Shown here one piece after another: positions 47,699 through 59,103 of a stretch of 64,000 bases of DNA. The first letter of the stretch is position 1. The number at the start of each line of letters is the position of its first letter. The notes below the pieces were generated by a model, which had not been told where the DNA came from, made no database searches, and saw nothing but the letters and a program-made list of their open reading frames with translations. The translations under genes were made by a program, and so were the position numbers. The stretch is from Heterohyrax brucei (Eukaryota > Chordata > Mammalia > Hyracoidea > Procaviidae). Where the stretch lies: NCBI GenBank assembly GCA_028571685.1, contig CM053140.1, positions 57,480,201 to 57,544,200 on the forward strand, given 5' to 3'.

Positions 47699-49139
47699 GG
47701 TACCTGGAGGCCAGGTGAGCCTGCAAATACCCTGAGGACAGGTAGGTGGGCTGTGGTCTGCACGAAGCAGCTACGTACCTCAGGCAAGGAATCTGCCCTT
47801 CTCGGGCCTCAGCCCCAGGAATCTCTGTGGAATCAGAACTGAAGGCCTTCTAACCCACAGATAGGGCTGGTTTCTTCAGAGGTAATGAGCTTCCTGCCTT
47901 TGGAAGTATGTAAGCAGAGACTAGCCAAGCACTGGGCAGAGATTCACTCACTCAATCGCACATCCATTCAATAAACTCTTACTGAGCACCGACTTTGGTT
48001 CTCCAAGTGGAAAACACAGTGACAAACAATGCAGCATTGCCCTTCTGTAGTTTCCATCCTGACAGAGAAGAGAAACATGGACAACCAGAAAGTAGGGACT
48101 GGTGAAGAGGGACAGAGCAAGAAGGGGAGTGGCTGAGGGCAGTGAGGTCAGGCTTTACTCACCAAGCCCCATCTGGCCAGGTCCCAGTTTTAGGGGTCAG
48201 GATGGTGAAGGATGAGAAGGAGTGAGCTAAGTGAAAAGGGAAGAGACAGGGCAAGGAGGACGTTTCAGCAGAGGGAACCCTGTGAGGGGTGCACAAACAT
48301 CTGGATGATGGAAGACAGGAAAAAGGGAGTCTGGCTGTAGTCAGGAAGGAGACAGGGGCGGGGGGCTTAGCTGAGACTGGAGATCCAAGCACGGCCTGTG
48401 GGTCTTGCTGAGTGGCCTAAGGGCATAAGGAGCCACAGAAGAATTTGAAGCAGGAGAGTGAGCTAATCTGGGTAGGAACCTCGTGGAAGGTTGTCTGGAT
48501 CACTTGAAGATCCTTGTGCAGCCTAAAAACCCACAGGATCTCTGAGGAGCCTGAATCTCTTAGGCTCAAGTGCCAAACAGCCACCTTGGGAAGGATAGTG
48601 AAATTCCTTTGTCAGAGGAACCTCAGAGCACTGATGGCACTAGAGGGTCCAGGGCTAGGGGTGGCAAGCTTGTGGGGAAAGTCCGAGAGGGATCATGAAA
48701 GGAGAAGGCACGTAGCTGGACACCAGGAAGCCAGGCTATGTCTCAGCTGTTACAGACTCAGTGACTAAAGAAATCTTAGCTTGTAAAATCTCAGGGCTGG
48801 AACGACAATTCATTCATTCAAAGATGAAGGAAGGTAGGCTCCTAGAGGTTAACTGAATAGCTCAAGGTCACAGAACAAGTCAGTTGGGGAAGTTAGGACC
48901 AGGGAGAAAGAAACGACTGTTTACAGAGTACTAAATACCTGCCAGCTCAGGACTGGACACTTACATCACATCACTTAATCCAGGTACTGCTTCATTTTAC
49001 AGATGAGTGACCTGAGGCCCAGAAGGCAAGACTTCTGTTCAGACTCACACAGAGAGGGCTAGGAGCCAGATCAGCAACTCAGCAGCCTGCAGCTGTTCTG
49101 GAACTGTAACTGGGGCTGGGGTAAAAGTGGAGCATGCTC
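47699..49139. other. Intergenic, no gene recognised
   Basis: Mostly non-repetitive-looking sequence with L2/MIR-like fragments (about 47935-48130 and 48910-49080). No exon or RNA gene can be supported. Confidence 0.4.
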
Positions 49140-49660
49140 AACATGTGCGGGAGGGTGGGGCTGCGTTTCTGGGACTTTCCTGACGCTGATGTCAGAAGCC
49201 TCGAAATAGCCTTTGTGGGGTGATCTGTTGAGTGTCCCCAAGGCCCGGTTATGCTCTTTCTGCCCCGCCCACTGCGGGCTCAGGCAGCTGCAGACCCGTC
49301 CCTGTTGCGGTCCTAGAACTACCTGTACCAGGCAAACCCCTCCGAGCCCACCCTCTGCCTCGCTGACTAGTGAACATGCCCTCGGACGATGCCGACAAGC
49401 TAAGCGCGCGCTGCAGCTGCACCGCCCCGTGGTTGTCTACGTGGAAGCCTCACCACGCTCCTTCGCATTTCATTCCCACGGCTTCTGCCTACTCCAACAA
49501 CAGCTGCGGGGAGTGTGGCAGCCACCACTAGCGCTCGCCAATCAGAAGCCGAGGCTGGCTCCGGCCACGCCTCCTTTCGTGACGTAACCCAACCGGCCCT
49601 GGAAGTCCCGCCCAGAAGCCTCGATAGGTACAAGCCCAGAAAGGGCATCTCTCCAGAGGT
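49140..49660. promoter_or_regulatory. CpG-rich promoter-like segment with no assigned gene
   Basis: A compact CpG-rich stretch lies in AT-richer repeat-laden surroundings. It contains GGGACTTTCC at 49171-49180 (perfect NF-kB site), the inverted TGAC/GTCA pair at 49181-49194, CCAATCAG at 49539-49546 (CCAAT box), TGACGTAA at 49580-49587 (CRE-like) and GC-box-like CCCGCCC and CCACGCC. A 51-codon open frame starts at 49376 and stops at 49531 on the plus strand, without recognisable similarity. A minus-strand donor-like TACAG then GTAGTT lies near 49323. It could start a lncRNA, a distal alternative FGR transcript, or act as an enhancer. Confidence 0.5.
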
Positions 49661-50639
49661 GGAGAAAACTCCCGGGGAAAGCAGCCAGGTTCAGAAAACA
49701 CTGCCTCCTCCCCATCACATTGTAACTATCTTGAAATCTACACGCAGGGCAAATAGATTCTTCCTTTTAAAATGTATTTGTTAATGTAATCACACCCTCA
49801 TTCGTGCATCTGTCCACCTGTGCGTCCTATAGTCAGTCACTGTGTGCCTCTTGCGAGCCAACGCTGTGTTTTCTGGGTGCTGATGAGAAATAACGATGAA
49901 CCCTAGTACTTGTCCTCAGGGAGCTCATAGTCTAGCGGAGATGTCTGACAGTACACATCATGCTTTCTTTACAACTGTTGTCAATTCTAGGGTGGTAAGG
50001 TTGGCCTGCTGAAAAACGAGGCATCTAATTTAGATTGGGGGCTCAAGTCTCTGAAGAAGTTACACTTGAGCCATCTCCTGAGACACGAGTGGTGTTCTAA
50101 GCAGAGGGTACAGCTTATGCAAAGGCACTGAGGTTGGGAGGCACGGGAAGGGCTCTGAGAAGCAAAAGGAGGACATAACAGGAAAAGAATTAGGGGGAGC
50201 AAGGTGAGATAAGGCCCTGGAAGTTTGGGGGAGCAGATGATTGAGGACCTGAAGGCCATAGCGAGAAAGCTGGATTTTATTGTAGGTGCTTTGGGTTTGG
50301 GGGTGGGAATCATCCTTTAAAAAGGGAAATGACTTGATCCACCCTGTGTCTGAGGATCTTAACTTTGCATGGAGGATAGGCCAGAGGATGCAGAGGGGCA
50401 AGAGCAGATCCAGAGAGACCTGTTAGAAGGACCTCTTAACTGCCTTCTAGGCTGGGAGATAGTGAACGAGGTGAAAGGGGGCCGGCCATGTGGCTGTGGA
50501 GATGAGAACTGAGTCAAGAAACAGAAGACAGAATCTGCAGGTTGATGGATTGATGTGGGGGCATAAGGAGGTTAGGATGAAGTCATTCATTCATTGAAAA
50601 ATTACTTATGGAGCCTCCTCTAGGTGCCAGGTTCTGTTC

Positions 50640-51095
50640 TCCTGAGGCCAACTGTCTGAGTTAAAATCCTAGCCCTGTCATTTGCTAGATGTTTGGTCTT
50701 AGGGAAGCTACTTAACAACTCTGTGACTTGACTGAGGGTCCCTGGGCAGTGAACATGGTTAATCACTCAAAAGCTTGGTGATTTAAATCTACACAAAGGG
50801 GCCTCAGAAGAAATGCCTGGCAGTCTGCTTTTGCAAAATGACAGCCTTGACACCTATATAGGAAAAAGTCCTATTCTCTAGCACATGGGGTTGTCTCAAG
50901 TTAGAATCAATTGGATGGCAAATGACTTGGTATGTGTGTGTGTGTCTTGATTTCTTCATCTGTAAAATGAGGATCCTAAAAACACTCAAGAGGATTGTTT
51001 TAAGGGTTAAATGAGATAATACCTGTAAGACATTCAAGAGCAATTCCCGGCATGTAGCAAAGCCGACACAAATGATAGCTATTACTATTATTGTT
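50640..51095 (+). repeat. MIR SINE split by an AfroSINE
   Basis: MIR blocks at about 50640-50737 (GTCATTTGCTAGATG, AGGGAAGCTACTTAAC) and 50945-51095 (TGATTTCTTCATCTGTAA, GGGTTAAATGAGATAATACC) flank an AfroSINE. Confidence 0.7.
50738..50940 (+). mobile_element. AfroSINE (long form) inserted in MIR
   Basis: Diverged plus-strand copy with GGGTCCCTGGGCAGTG, AAATGACAGCCTTGACACC and CAATTGGATGGCAAATG, followed by a short TG run. Confidence 0.75.
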
Positions 51096-53334
51096 GTTCT
51101 GGGCACTGGGGATATATCTGTGAAAGAGACCAATGATACCTCTGTTCTCATGGAACTTATATTTTACTGTATGAAATAAAATTGAAAATAAGACAATATC
51201 TGATGGTAAATAGGTGTAAGCAGAAAATTAAAACAGGATGATGTGCAGAGCAGTGGTTCCCAAACTTGTTTCCCATTAAGACGACCTGGAGATTTAAAAA
51301 AATCTCAAGTTCAGGCTTCACCCAGGCCAACTAAATCACAATCTTGAAGGCTGAGACCCAGTCAACAAGTATTTTTTGAAGGTAGGTAATTCCATCTTGC
51401 AGACAATTTTGGGAACCACTTGGGTAGAGAGCAACAAGGAGGCTTCTTTCAAGTAGGTGGTTGGGGGGCTCCTTTGAGAAGGTGACATTTGAGCAGAGAC
51501 CAAAGGGTAAAGATGGCACCATCATTAGAAAGTTAAGGGGAAAATCCTTCAGGCAGGCGTCTGGCCTGGATATCTGAGTGGCCTGACTGTGCCCTTGTCT
51601 CAAGCTGGGATAAGTAAGGCAGGTATAGGGTTGGGTTTGTTGGTTCCCAGAGAATGGATGAGTAAGTGCTGATGGCTGAGTGAAGACTGTCTGCTCTTCC
51701 GCAGGTCAGCAGCTGGACCACATTGTGTTGATGATCTATGGGTGCTGGGAGATGACCCTACTGGCTCATCAAGAACTCGTTGTCACCTCTGTGGGGCAGC
51801 AGTGGCTGTATTTTCCTATCTGCCCAAAACATCTGTGCTGTTACCATCATGGCCACCTACCCCATCCTGCTGCTGCCTGTAGCCGGCAGCCTTCAACAGA
51901 CGCCTTGCCTTTACCAAGGCTTCTCATCCCCTAGCTAATCCCTACCTCTTGAGAGAAGCAGGTGAGGACTGTCCACTGACCAGACAGGTGAGCCAGAGAC
52001 CCGGACAGGGCCAGAGACCTAGTCAGCGTCACACAGGAAGGGTGGTAGACCCCAAACCAAGCCCCTAACTCTGCCCAGGGCTGGCTTCAGAAGGCCTTCC
52101 TATTCCTCACTCCTGGCCCTCTGCTTCTGGACCTGGTCGGCAGATCTGGTCCTGTAGTGGATGTAGGTATATGTGGGTGGGGGTGGGGTGGGTACCACTC
52201 CAGACCAGCAAATGTGCGTCAAGAGAACGAAAGCAGTAAAATTCACCAATTTGGGTATTGTGATTATTCATCATGGCTGGACTGGCATTTCCCTTGATAC
52301 TGGCTTCAGGGAAAAGTCAATCCAGGAAATACTTCCTGGGAGAATGACTGAGGATGAGGTCTCCTGGGAGGCCTTTCTATTTACATTTAAGGAAAGTAGG
52401 CCCTTGTCAACCACTGGCTGGGGACTGGTCACCTCTCTGGAGGTGATGTTTGGAGCTCAGACTGGGAGATGGACACTTGGGGCTGGATATTTGAGGCCAG
52501 TTACTTGGGCTGGGTTTCTGGATCGTGGCTATGAGGTTAAGTACTTGGACTAGGGTATTTGGAGCAGGTTGCTATGCGCAGGCTTCTAAGACTAACCAAA
52601 GCTCCATTTCTTCACTGGCCTTATGCAAATGAGCCTGCGTGTCCCCCTAACTTGACTGTGACTTCACAACCTGCAGGAAGGGTGGGAACCTGCATGTCTG
52701 AACTGTCTGTTCCAATGTAGATCTCTTACTAAAAGCTTATTCAAGAGAAGGCTTCTTTGGGCCTCTCCATCATGCCTTCATGACAGCCTCCCCAAAGCAG
52801 GAAGCCCAAGATCCCCAATACCCTGTCCCTTCCCCCCAGCCATCTGCTTGAAGGAAGTGGCTTCTCAGTCCCTCACAGGAAGCCACAAGCATCCTCTGCC
52901 TCAGCTCCCACCCCCTCCATTGACCCAGGTCCCCTTCCAGGTTAGTTGTAGGAATACTCTTTCCAGCTCCATCCTCTGCTGCCCCTAAGAAGTGTATGTG
53001 GAGTCCTTTCCTCATTTCCTTTCAATCCCTGTGGCTCAGGGCTGAGAGCACAGGCAGAGGGGAGGCTATCACAGAGGACCTTACAGGCCATGCTGAGCAG
53101 CTTGGCAATCCCAGAGCTGCATGACTGAGTGCAAGGAAGGGAGAGGACAGAGCCCGCTGTGCATGGATCTCCAGGAGGGACTCTTCTGAGAGCTTCAGGA
53201 GCTCCTGCCGCAGAGCAGGGATGAGGTCTGATGCCTCTCAGTCTCGGAAGTCCATCCTGGAGCCCGCCCCAGGGAGGCAGCGCCGGTAACGTGGAGTTGC
53301 TTTCGGATGGAGGACACTCTAGGTTGGAGCTGTA

Positions 53335-53350
53335 CTGCCACCCGGTGGTG
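53335..53350 (-). promoter_or_regulatory. CTCF-like motif between FGR and IFI6
   Basis: The minus strand reads CACCACCGGGTGGCAG, one mismatch from the CTCF core CCASYAGRKGGCA. The local sequence is GC-richer than the flanks. Confidence 0.45.
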
Positions 53351-54491
53351 TGTTTGAACATAGCACCAAGCGGTGGGGGAGCCACTGCAGGGAAACGGAG
53401 TGAGGCGACTGTCACGGACCTGAGAGTGCAGAGCGCCCAAAGAACGAGCAACGTCTCTAGATTAAAGTGAAGACGCTCGTTAAAGAGAAAGACATCCCTA
53501 AATCAAATACTTGGGAGAGACACTCAAGATTTGGATGACAGTCCAACTCCTTTCCTTCTCCTCCATTTTACAGACTAGGAAACTGAGGTCCAGAGAGGAT
53601 GACAGAGGATCTCAAAGGTTGACAGCCAGTCAGCCGCAGGGATGGGATCTATGTCTGCAGTTGTCCTCGGGTGTGGTCCCAGAACGAGGAGCCAGCCTGC
53701 CGGTTTCTAGCCACCCTTATTTGTGACCAAACACGGCATCTGCTAGCACCATCACCTACTTAGTCACCAAACTTGGCACCACAGGGTGGCTTTTTGCTGG
53801 TTCCAAAGATAAAACCCACCCTTCCAGGGTTGGGATCGAGCATAACTGAGGGGCTTCAGCAGCGAGTGCTCCCAGCTCAGCAGCCTCCTTAAGAGCAGGA
53901 AGGGCTCAGTCTATGATGTCCTCTCTTCAGTTTACCAATGAGGAAGCAGGGCTCTGAGAGGGCCGCTGGCTGGCTTGAAGTGACCCAGCCCTGGACTCAG
54001 CTGTATGTGTCTCTGAATGGCCGAAGAGCACTTGTGTCTTAGTCACTTCTGGTAGGTGACCAAGTCATTCTGCCTCGTGCTTTGTAGACGGGACAATGTG
54101 GGTGACAAGGGTGCTGAAAGGAGATGGAAAGTGAGGAAGTGGTGACAGGGTCGGGGCAGAGAGATCATCCTGTTTGTGCACTGCCTCCAGTGGCTGGGAA
54201 TTGGATCTCTTCCACTGCACAGCACCTGGCCCAGTGCCTGGTTGGACTAGCATCTGTGGTAAAGGGCGGCAGAAAGAAGGCAAAGAGTTCTCCTGTACGG
54301 GTCCAAAGGGAGGCCACACCTCCGTAGCAAGTTGGGTCTTCCCTCCAGGGACTGGTCTTTTCCAGAGTCATTCATCCTGAGAACTGCTGAGCCCTCAGAT
54401 TTCAAACCCTGGAGGTATAGCTGTCCACCTGTCTGCCCTTGATGTCCTTCAAGGGAATAAGGGGCCAGGGCATATGCTTTTTGGTTGTTGG

Positions 54492-54668
54492 CAGTTATCA
54501 TTACATGAATTTTGATTTATGGCAGCCCCATGAGTGCACAGCTAAGTGCTCCGTAGAGTTTTAGGGTTGTGACCCATCCATCTCTTGCGGCATCTCTGGG
54601 TGGGTTCAAAGCATGAAACATTTGGCTGATATTTGAGTGCTTAGCTGTTTGTACTATCCAGGAACTCC
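54492..54668 (-). mobile_element. AfroSINE variant
   Basis: Minus-strand diverged copy with TATGGCAGCCCCATGAGTGC, CGGCATCTCTGGGTGGGTTC and GTACTATCCAGGAACTCC. Confidence 0.65.
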
Positions 54669-55230
54669 CTGCTTCTTGCTGGGTGCTCTAATTTGGTGTC
54701 CACCCTTTGGAAACAGACCAGGAAGAGCAGGGGCTGTGAGGTCCAGAGAGCAAACCCTGGCTCCAAACTGGATTATCTAATTCCTGGTTGTTATTTGGCT
54801 ATTTTCTCTCTATTTTATGCAAGCCCTTAACAAGAACAAAGAACACTGAATTATTGAATGCTTATTATGTGCCAGGTAGGCACCATGCTCTTCATTACCT
54901 CACCTAATCTCCTAACAGCACTCCCTAGCCAGTAGGTACTATTATTTCAGTTTACATAATAGGAAACTAAGTCACAGAGTGGTGAAGAAACTTGCCTAAG
55001 GGCACAGAGCTGTGAGGTGTCAGAGTACAACTCGTACTCAGGTCTGTGGGATTTCAGGAATTCTTGACTGTTTTATTCCATCACCTCTTTTGAAAATCCC
55101 TGTCTTGTCTCTGCTAAAGAATATTAAGAACAGGATTAGCAGCCTGTGTCTACTTGGGCCGGAGCGGTGGTGGGGGATGCACAGCCTCCTCTTCCCCAGA
55201 GGCCTGCACGATATTGACCTGGGATCACTG

Positions 55231-55365
55231 CAGGGGAAACCCTGGGGAAGTAGTGGGGAACTGCCACGGCTGCACTCCCTGGAAATTCTATGAGATAGTT
55301 CTACTCTGACCTACAGGGTCACTATGAGGGAAGACTCTTGACTGTACCTAACAACACAACATCAT
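55231..55365 (+). mobile_element. AfroSINE, internally deleted
   Basis: Plus-strand copy: GGGGAAACCCTGGGGAAG passes quickly to CACTCCCTGGAAATTC and TTCTACTCTGACCTACAGGG. It ends with an RTE-like CCTAACAACACAACATC tail. Confidence 0.65.
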
Positions 55366-56964
55366 TGTAGGGGATCAAAGAAAAGTTTTGAGGACCAGAG
55401 AACCAGAGACCCAGCGCCCACTTCCAGTGACGATTGGGAAGGGTAATGGGACAGGTAGATTTTCTTGGAGGAGACTGGCTTTAGGCTCAGGTCTCGCATA
55501 CTGAGTGCCTACTGTGTGCCCGGCATGTACCCAGCATGGGGCATGAGATTAATGAGACACAGTTCCCCCTTGAAGGGCTTGAGGGAGACACTTTTAGCTC
55601 CCTAAGATGTTAACCCTCCAGAAGCAAATGATTATTAACAGATATCAATAGTGTGTGGGGTCTGAGATCCCCTCCCTCCAGGGACAGAAGTCCAGTGTAC
55701 CTGCCCTTGGGGAATGGCCCAGGCTGAGAGAGGACTGGTGTTGGGCTTGGACGACGGGTAAGCATCCTGTCAGGGGCTGAGCCCCAGCTTTTGCTCTCAG
55801 ACACAAGCTATGGGGACTGGGTTTAGGGTGCAGACAGTGTCCCCACCATCTCTGTACCTCTGGTACAAACAGCACTTCTCTCGCTCCTCAGGGCAGACAA
55901 GCTGTGACAAACATTGGACGGGGGGGCTCCAGCAAGCAGAATGGGGCCTACCCCACCCTCCAACATGTAACCGCAGAAGAATTTCTGGATTATAAGAGGG
56001 GCTGGGTGGAGAAGCCTGAGGGGGCCACATGTCTGAAGGTGCCCCTCATTGCTTATTTCCCTTGCAGTGAGGCGGGCTCTAGGACTTTTGATTTTATAGG
56101 CCTTTGGTGGTTTACACAGTCACTTGCAGGTCTCCCCAGGATGGCTGGGAAGTGCTGAGGAAGGTGCGCCCACTCACAGCCGGAAGGCCTCTACTCCCTC
56201 TGTTAGGGCTGGAACTGGCCCCACCTTCACTGCCAATCATTTCCAGGGCTCCCTCTTTGCCTTTTCCCTGCTGTGATCTGGACCCACTTGACAGTCTGAC
56301 CAGCCAAGCCAGCCAAGTGCCGTTGAGTCAGATCCATGACACTCTGGCCAGGACTCCCGAAGTTCAAATGTCCAGGACAGGGCCTGGGTTGGCCTCCCCT
56401 TCCCATCTAGAGGGCTGTGAGCTTCTTGTCCAAACCATCACCCTGTCCCCAGAGCTCTGCAGGGCCCCCTTCCCCAGGGCAAGGGGCACGGTCTCATATT
56501 CTCTGTCTGAGGGAGATCCCTCTAGTACCTCTTCAGAGAGACAGCTGGTCTGGCTTCTCCATCTCTGCCTAATCAGAGAAGCTGCTGGAAGCTTTCCTCA
56601 CTAAGAACAAATTGAGCTCTGTGTTTCCAGGCACTCTGTGAAATGCAGCCAGCATCCCTGCTGTGACAGGGCGGTAGGGGCACCCTTGGGAAGGCCTCCC
56701 CCAAACATGGGATGTCTGAGTTGGGTTTGGAAGGTTGGAGGGGAGTTTATCAGGCAGTTGAGTTTCAGAAAGACATCCCAGACAGAGAGCGGCATGTGCT
56801 AAGACTCAAAGACAGTGTCAGCTGGTGGTGTTCCAGGAGCCGAGGATGACTTTGGGGGAAAACAAAGGTGTAGGGGTGTGGATGAGGCTGGTGAGAGCCA
56901 CATCTTTTGAGTCTTCTCACAGCAAGGGTGATTCAGGGGAAGACACAGTGTTTTCTAAGAGGAG

Positions 56965-56970
56965 TTTATT
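56965..56970 (-). terminator. IFI6: IFI6 poly(A) signal AATAAA
   Basis: TTTATT on the plus strand reads AATAAA on the minus strand, 67 bases beyond the IFI6 stop codon. Cleavage would be expected near 56940-56950, giving a very short 3' UTR as in human IFI6. Confidence 0.8.
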
Positions 56971-57036
56971 TTGTTTTCTAAACTCCAGTTGGAAGAGGGA
57001 TGGCAGGGAAGGAGGAGGGGTTCCCGGAGCTGTGGC

Positions 57037-57146
57037 CTACTCCTCATCATTCTCTTCGCTCTTGCTGCTGGAGACCGCTTTATGGGCCACATAACCCAGA
57101 CCTGCACCAACTTTGGCCATGGTTGCAGTACCAGCACCAGTAGCCC
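57037..57146 (-). CDS. IFI6: IFI6 last coding exon (residues 96-131)
   Basis: This 110-nt coding part encodes the last hydrophobic stretch [13 protein letters not shown] and the acidic tail, with TAG at 57039-57037. Acceptor AG is at 57148-57147 after a TTGCTTTAC tract. The residues between 97 and 118 differ clearly from human, which matches this being the most variable part of the protein. Confidence 0.94.
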
Positions 57147-59067
57147 CTGTAAAGCAAGCACGGAAGGGTCACTAGTCTCTGAATCCAAATGGTCTGGAAA
57201 TTACCGGTAATGTCCAAACAGGCCCTGAGGGGGAAGGCGACTGCTGCAAAGTGAATCCTATTTCCCACTTCCTTGCATCTCAGATCAGAAATGTGTTTCA
57301 GAGAAGAAAAAGATGCAACTGATGGCTCATTCTGTGAAGCTATATGCTTCCTGTCTGGGAGGAACACACTGTATTATTAATAATGCTAATGCTCAGCCAC
57401 CTTGCTGAGACAGCACTGTGTGGGTGCTGGAGGTTCACAAATAAGAAGTCCTTTCACCCTTGGTGCAGCCCTGGATGTCAATATTGGAGAGAATAACCAT
57501 CTTAAAGCCAGCTCAGAGAGGGTTCGAGCCTTGTCCACTCCCTTCACTCCCACCCTTGCAGGGTGTGGTCTGACCAGGGCCCTTCCCTTCCCTCTCTGAG
57601 AAGAAGGCTCTGTGCCGTCCAGCTGGTTCCTTGAGAGTTTGCCATTCATAACAGAGAAGATGGAGAGTTCAGGGAGATGGAGGGGGAGCTTTTCAGGGTA
57701 GTTTTTCTCCAAGATTTTGGGGCCCTCAGAGAGGGAGAGAGAAGAGAAGGAGGGGGTAAAAATGAATTGAAGGAATGAAAAGGGAAGGGGAGGAAGGGTG
57801 AGGGAAGCAAGGAGGCAGGAGAGGAAAAGAAGAAGAAAAAGGAGAGGAAAGAATGGGGAGGAGAAAGAGGACTGAGGGAGGAAGGAAGGCGGGGAGGCAG
57901 AGAAGGAGGGAGCGGGGAGAGAGAGCAGTTCTGTGCGTAGCCTCTTCCTGCTTTTCTAGACCCTCAAGACCAGGGATGGTGTGAAATTGATTTGGGTTGT
58001 TCCACCATTTTTCTTTCCCACTATGACTGAAATGGAGAAGATTTGTAAACGCTAAACTGAGATGCTTATCCATTTTCAGATGAGGGAACTGAGCTTTGTG
58101 GTGACTTAGTCAAAGCATCAGTGCGGCATTAGGCCTTAGAGGCTAAAAAGGAAGCTTCTAGAATCAGACTGACTGTGTTTGCATCTTGGCTATGGTACTA
58201 ACTAGTTGTGAGAACTTCAGTAAATCACTTAAGCTCTTGGTACCTTAGTTTTCCAGTCTGTATGATGAGGATAATAAGAGTGCCCGCATCTTATGGCTGA
58301 GTTAGCCGGAGTAAAGGACTCAGAACAGTATTAGAGGACCTGTGCCCCCACTCACCCAGGCTCTGGAGAGTGGCCACCAGGCCCCCTGCAGGCACACCGC
58401 CTCCATTCAGCACTGCAGACCAGCTCATCATCCAGGCTGCCACAGAGTGTGCAGCGATGCCGGCACCGGTGAAGCCCAGAGCTGGCAGTCCTGCGGCCAA
58501 GAGCCCTTGGGGGAGAGGAGGGGTGAGCACTGGCCCACAGCAGGGTCCCGCCCCACTTATCCACCGCAGCCCCAAAACGCACCTCCTCCAACGACCATGT
58601 AGGGGATGGCATCCCAAAGCCCAGAGCTCTCTTCGTCTTTCTTCTGGCCTGTTGGGAGAAGGGACAAAGACAGGTGGAGTGGGGACTTTGTGCCCGGCAC
58701 TGAGACCACTCCTAGAACTAGGAGCCATAGAGAAGAGTGGGATCTTTACTCAAGGCAGCGTGTCTGGTACATTGCTGGCATTGAAAACATTCCAGAAAAT
58801 GGGGGAATGGACTCAGTAGGGATTCATACTTGGTTTGCTGGCTACAGCAGTCTGGCTCTGTCCATTGTAACAGCTTCTTGCATTCAGAGGCACGCCAGGG
58901 ATCCTGAAATTGTCCTCAAGCCTCCCTCCTCTTCTTTATCCCGCGGAGATTCCCACCTCCTTCACCTCCCTTCGGCTGCCGGGCCAAGAGGTCTTACCTG
59001 CCTCCACTCCACTGCAGGTGAAGAGGAGCAGATAGCACAGGAAGAACGACACCGCCTTCTGCCGCAT
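57037..59067 (-). CDS. IFI6: IFI6 (G1P3), interferon alpha-inducible protein 6
   Basis: Complete coding region of IFI6, a small hydrophobic FAM14/ISG12-family protein strongly induced by type I interferon. It has reported anti-apoptotic and antiviral roles at mitochondrial and ER membranes. Joined exons (minus strand): 59067-58998, 58648-58583, 58505-58356, 57146-57037; total 396 nt, 131 residues, against 130 in human from memory. An N-terminal signal-like segment (residues 1-23, [11 protein letters not shown]) is followed by a short polar stretch. Then come glycine/alanine-rich membrane segments at about 41-64 and 66-95, with the family motif [15 protein letters not shown] and the [16 protein letters not shown] block. 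The tail is acidic (EENDEE), as in human. The start codon has a perfect Kozak context (GCCACC before ATG). All introns are GT-AG. The alternative identity IFI27 or ISG12 is less likely, because the signal peptide and acidic tail fit IFI6. Confidence 0.95.
57726..57925 (+). repeat. Polypurine tract in IFI6 last intron
   Basis: About 200 bases of nearly pure A/G on the plus strand, polypyrimidine in the IFI6 transcript. It lies in the intron between coding exons 3 and 4 of IFI6. Confidence 0.85.
58150..58290 (+). repeat. MIR SINE in IFI6 intron
   Basis: MIR-like segment with GAATCAGACTGACTG, GAACTTCAGTAAATCAC and GTTTTCCAGTCTGTATGATG. Confidence 0.65.
58356..58505 (-). CDS. IFI6: IFI6 exon 4 (membrane segments, residues 46-96)
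   Basis: This 150-nt exon holds most of the FAM14 domain, including [20 protein letters not shown] and the GGGVPAGGL turn. Acceptor AG is at 58507-58506 (preceded by CCCCCA) and donor GT at 58355-58354. Confidence 0.94.
58583..58648 (-). CDS. IFI6: IFI6 exon 3 (residues 24-46)
   Basis: This 66-nt exon encodes [20 protein letters not shown] followed by GG, the polar stretch and the start of the first membrane segment. Acceptor AG is at 58650-58649 and donor GT at 58582-58581. The human equivalent is the region of known alternative splicing and is somewhat longer. Confidence 0.92.
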
Positions 59068-59103
59068 GGTGGCGCCGCGCACCGGCTTTGTTGCAGCGCG
59101 GGG
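58998..59103 (-). CDS. IFI6: IFI6 exon 2 with start codon (residues 1-24)
   Basis: The ATG is at 59067-59065. A pyrimidine-rich acceptor ends in CAG at 59106-59104, so 59103-59068 is 5' UTR. The donor is GTAAGA from 58997. It encodes the hydrophobic leader [20 protein letters not shown]. Confidence 0.93.

Larger units (their letters stand above)
49661..56940. other. Intergenic between the orphan CpG segment and IFI6
   Basis: No protein-coding exon can be supported. The stretch contains MIR/L2-like copies, four AfroSINE copies or fragments (50738, 54492, 55231, about 56310) and a CTCF-like motif at 53335. Open frames such as 56104-56604 (plus, 166 codons) and 52942-53451 (minus, 169 codons) show no recognisable domain. 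Confidence 0.4.

Noticed and set aside
52942-53451. Minus-strand open frame of 169 codons
   Set aside because: Lies in a GC-richer intergenic patch with several overlapping open frames and no recognisable protein similarity.
56104-56604. Plus-strand open frame of 166 codons near the IFI6 3' end
   Set aside because: No domain or initiation context, and it contains an AfroSINE scrap at about 56310-56345.
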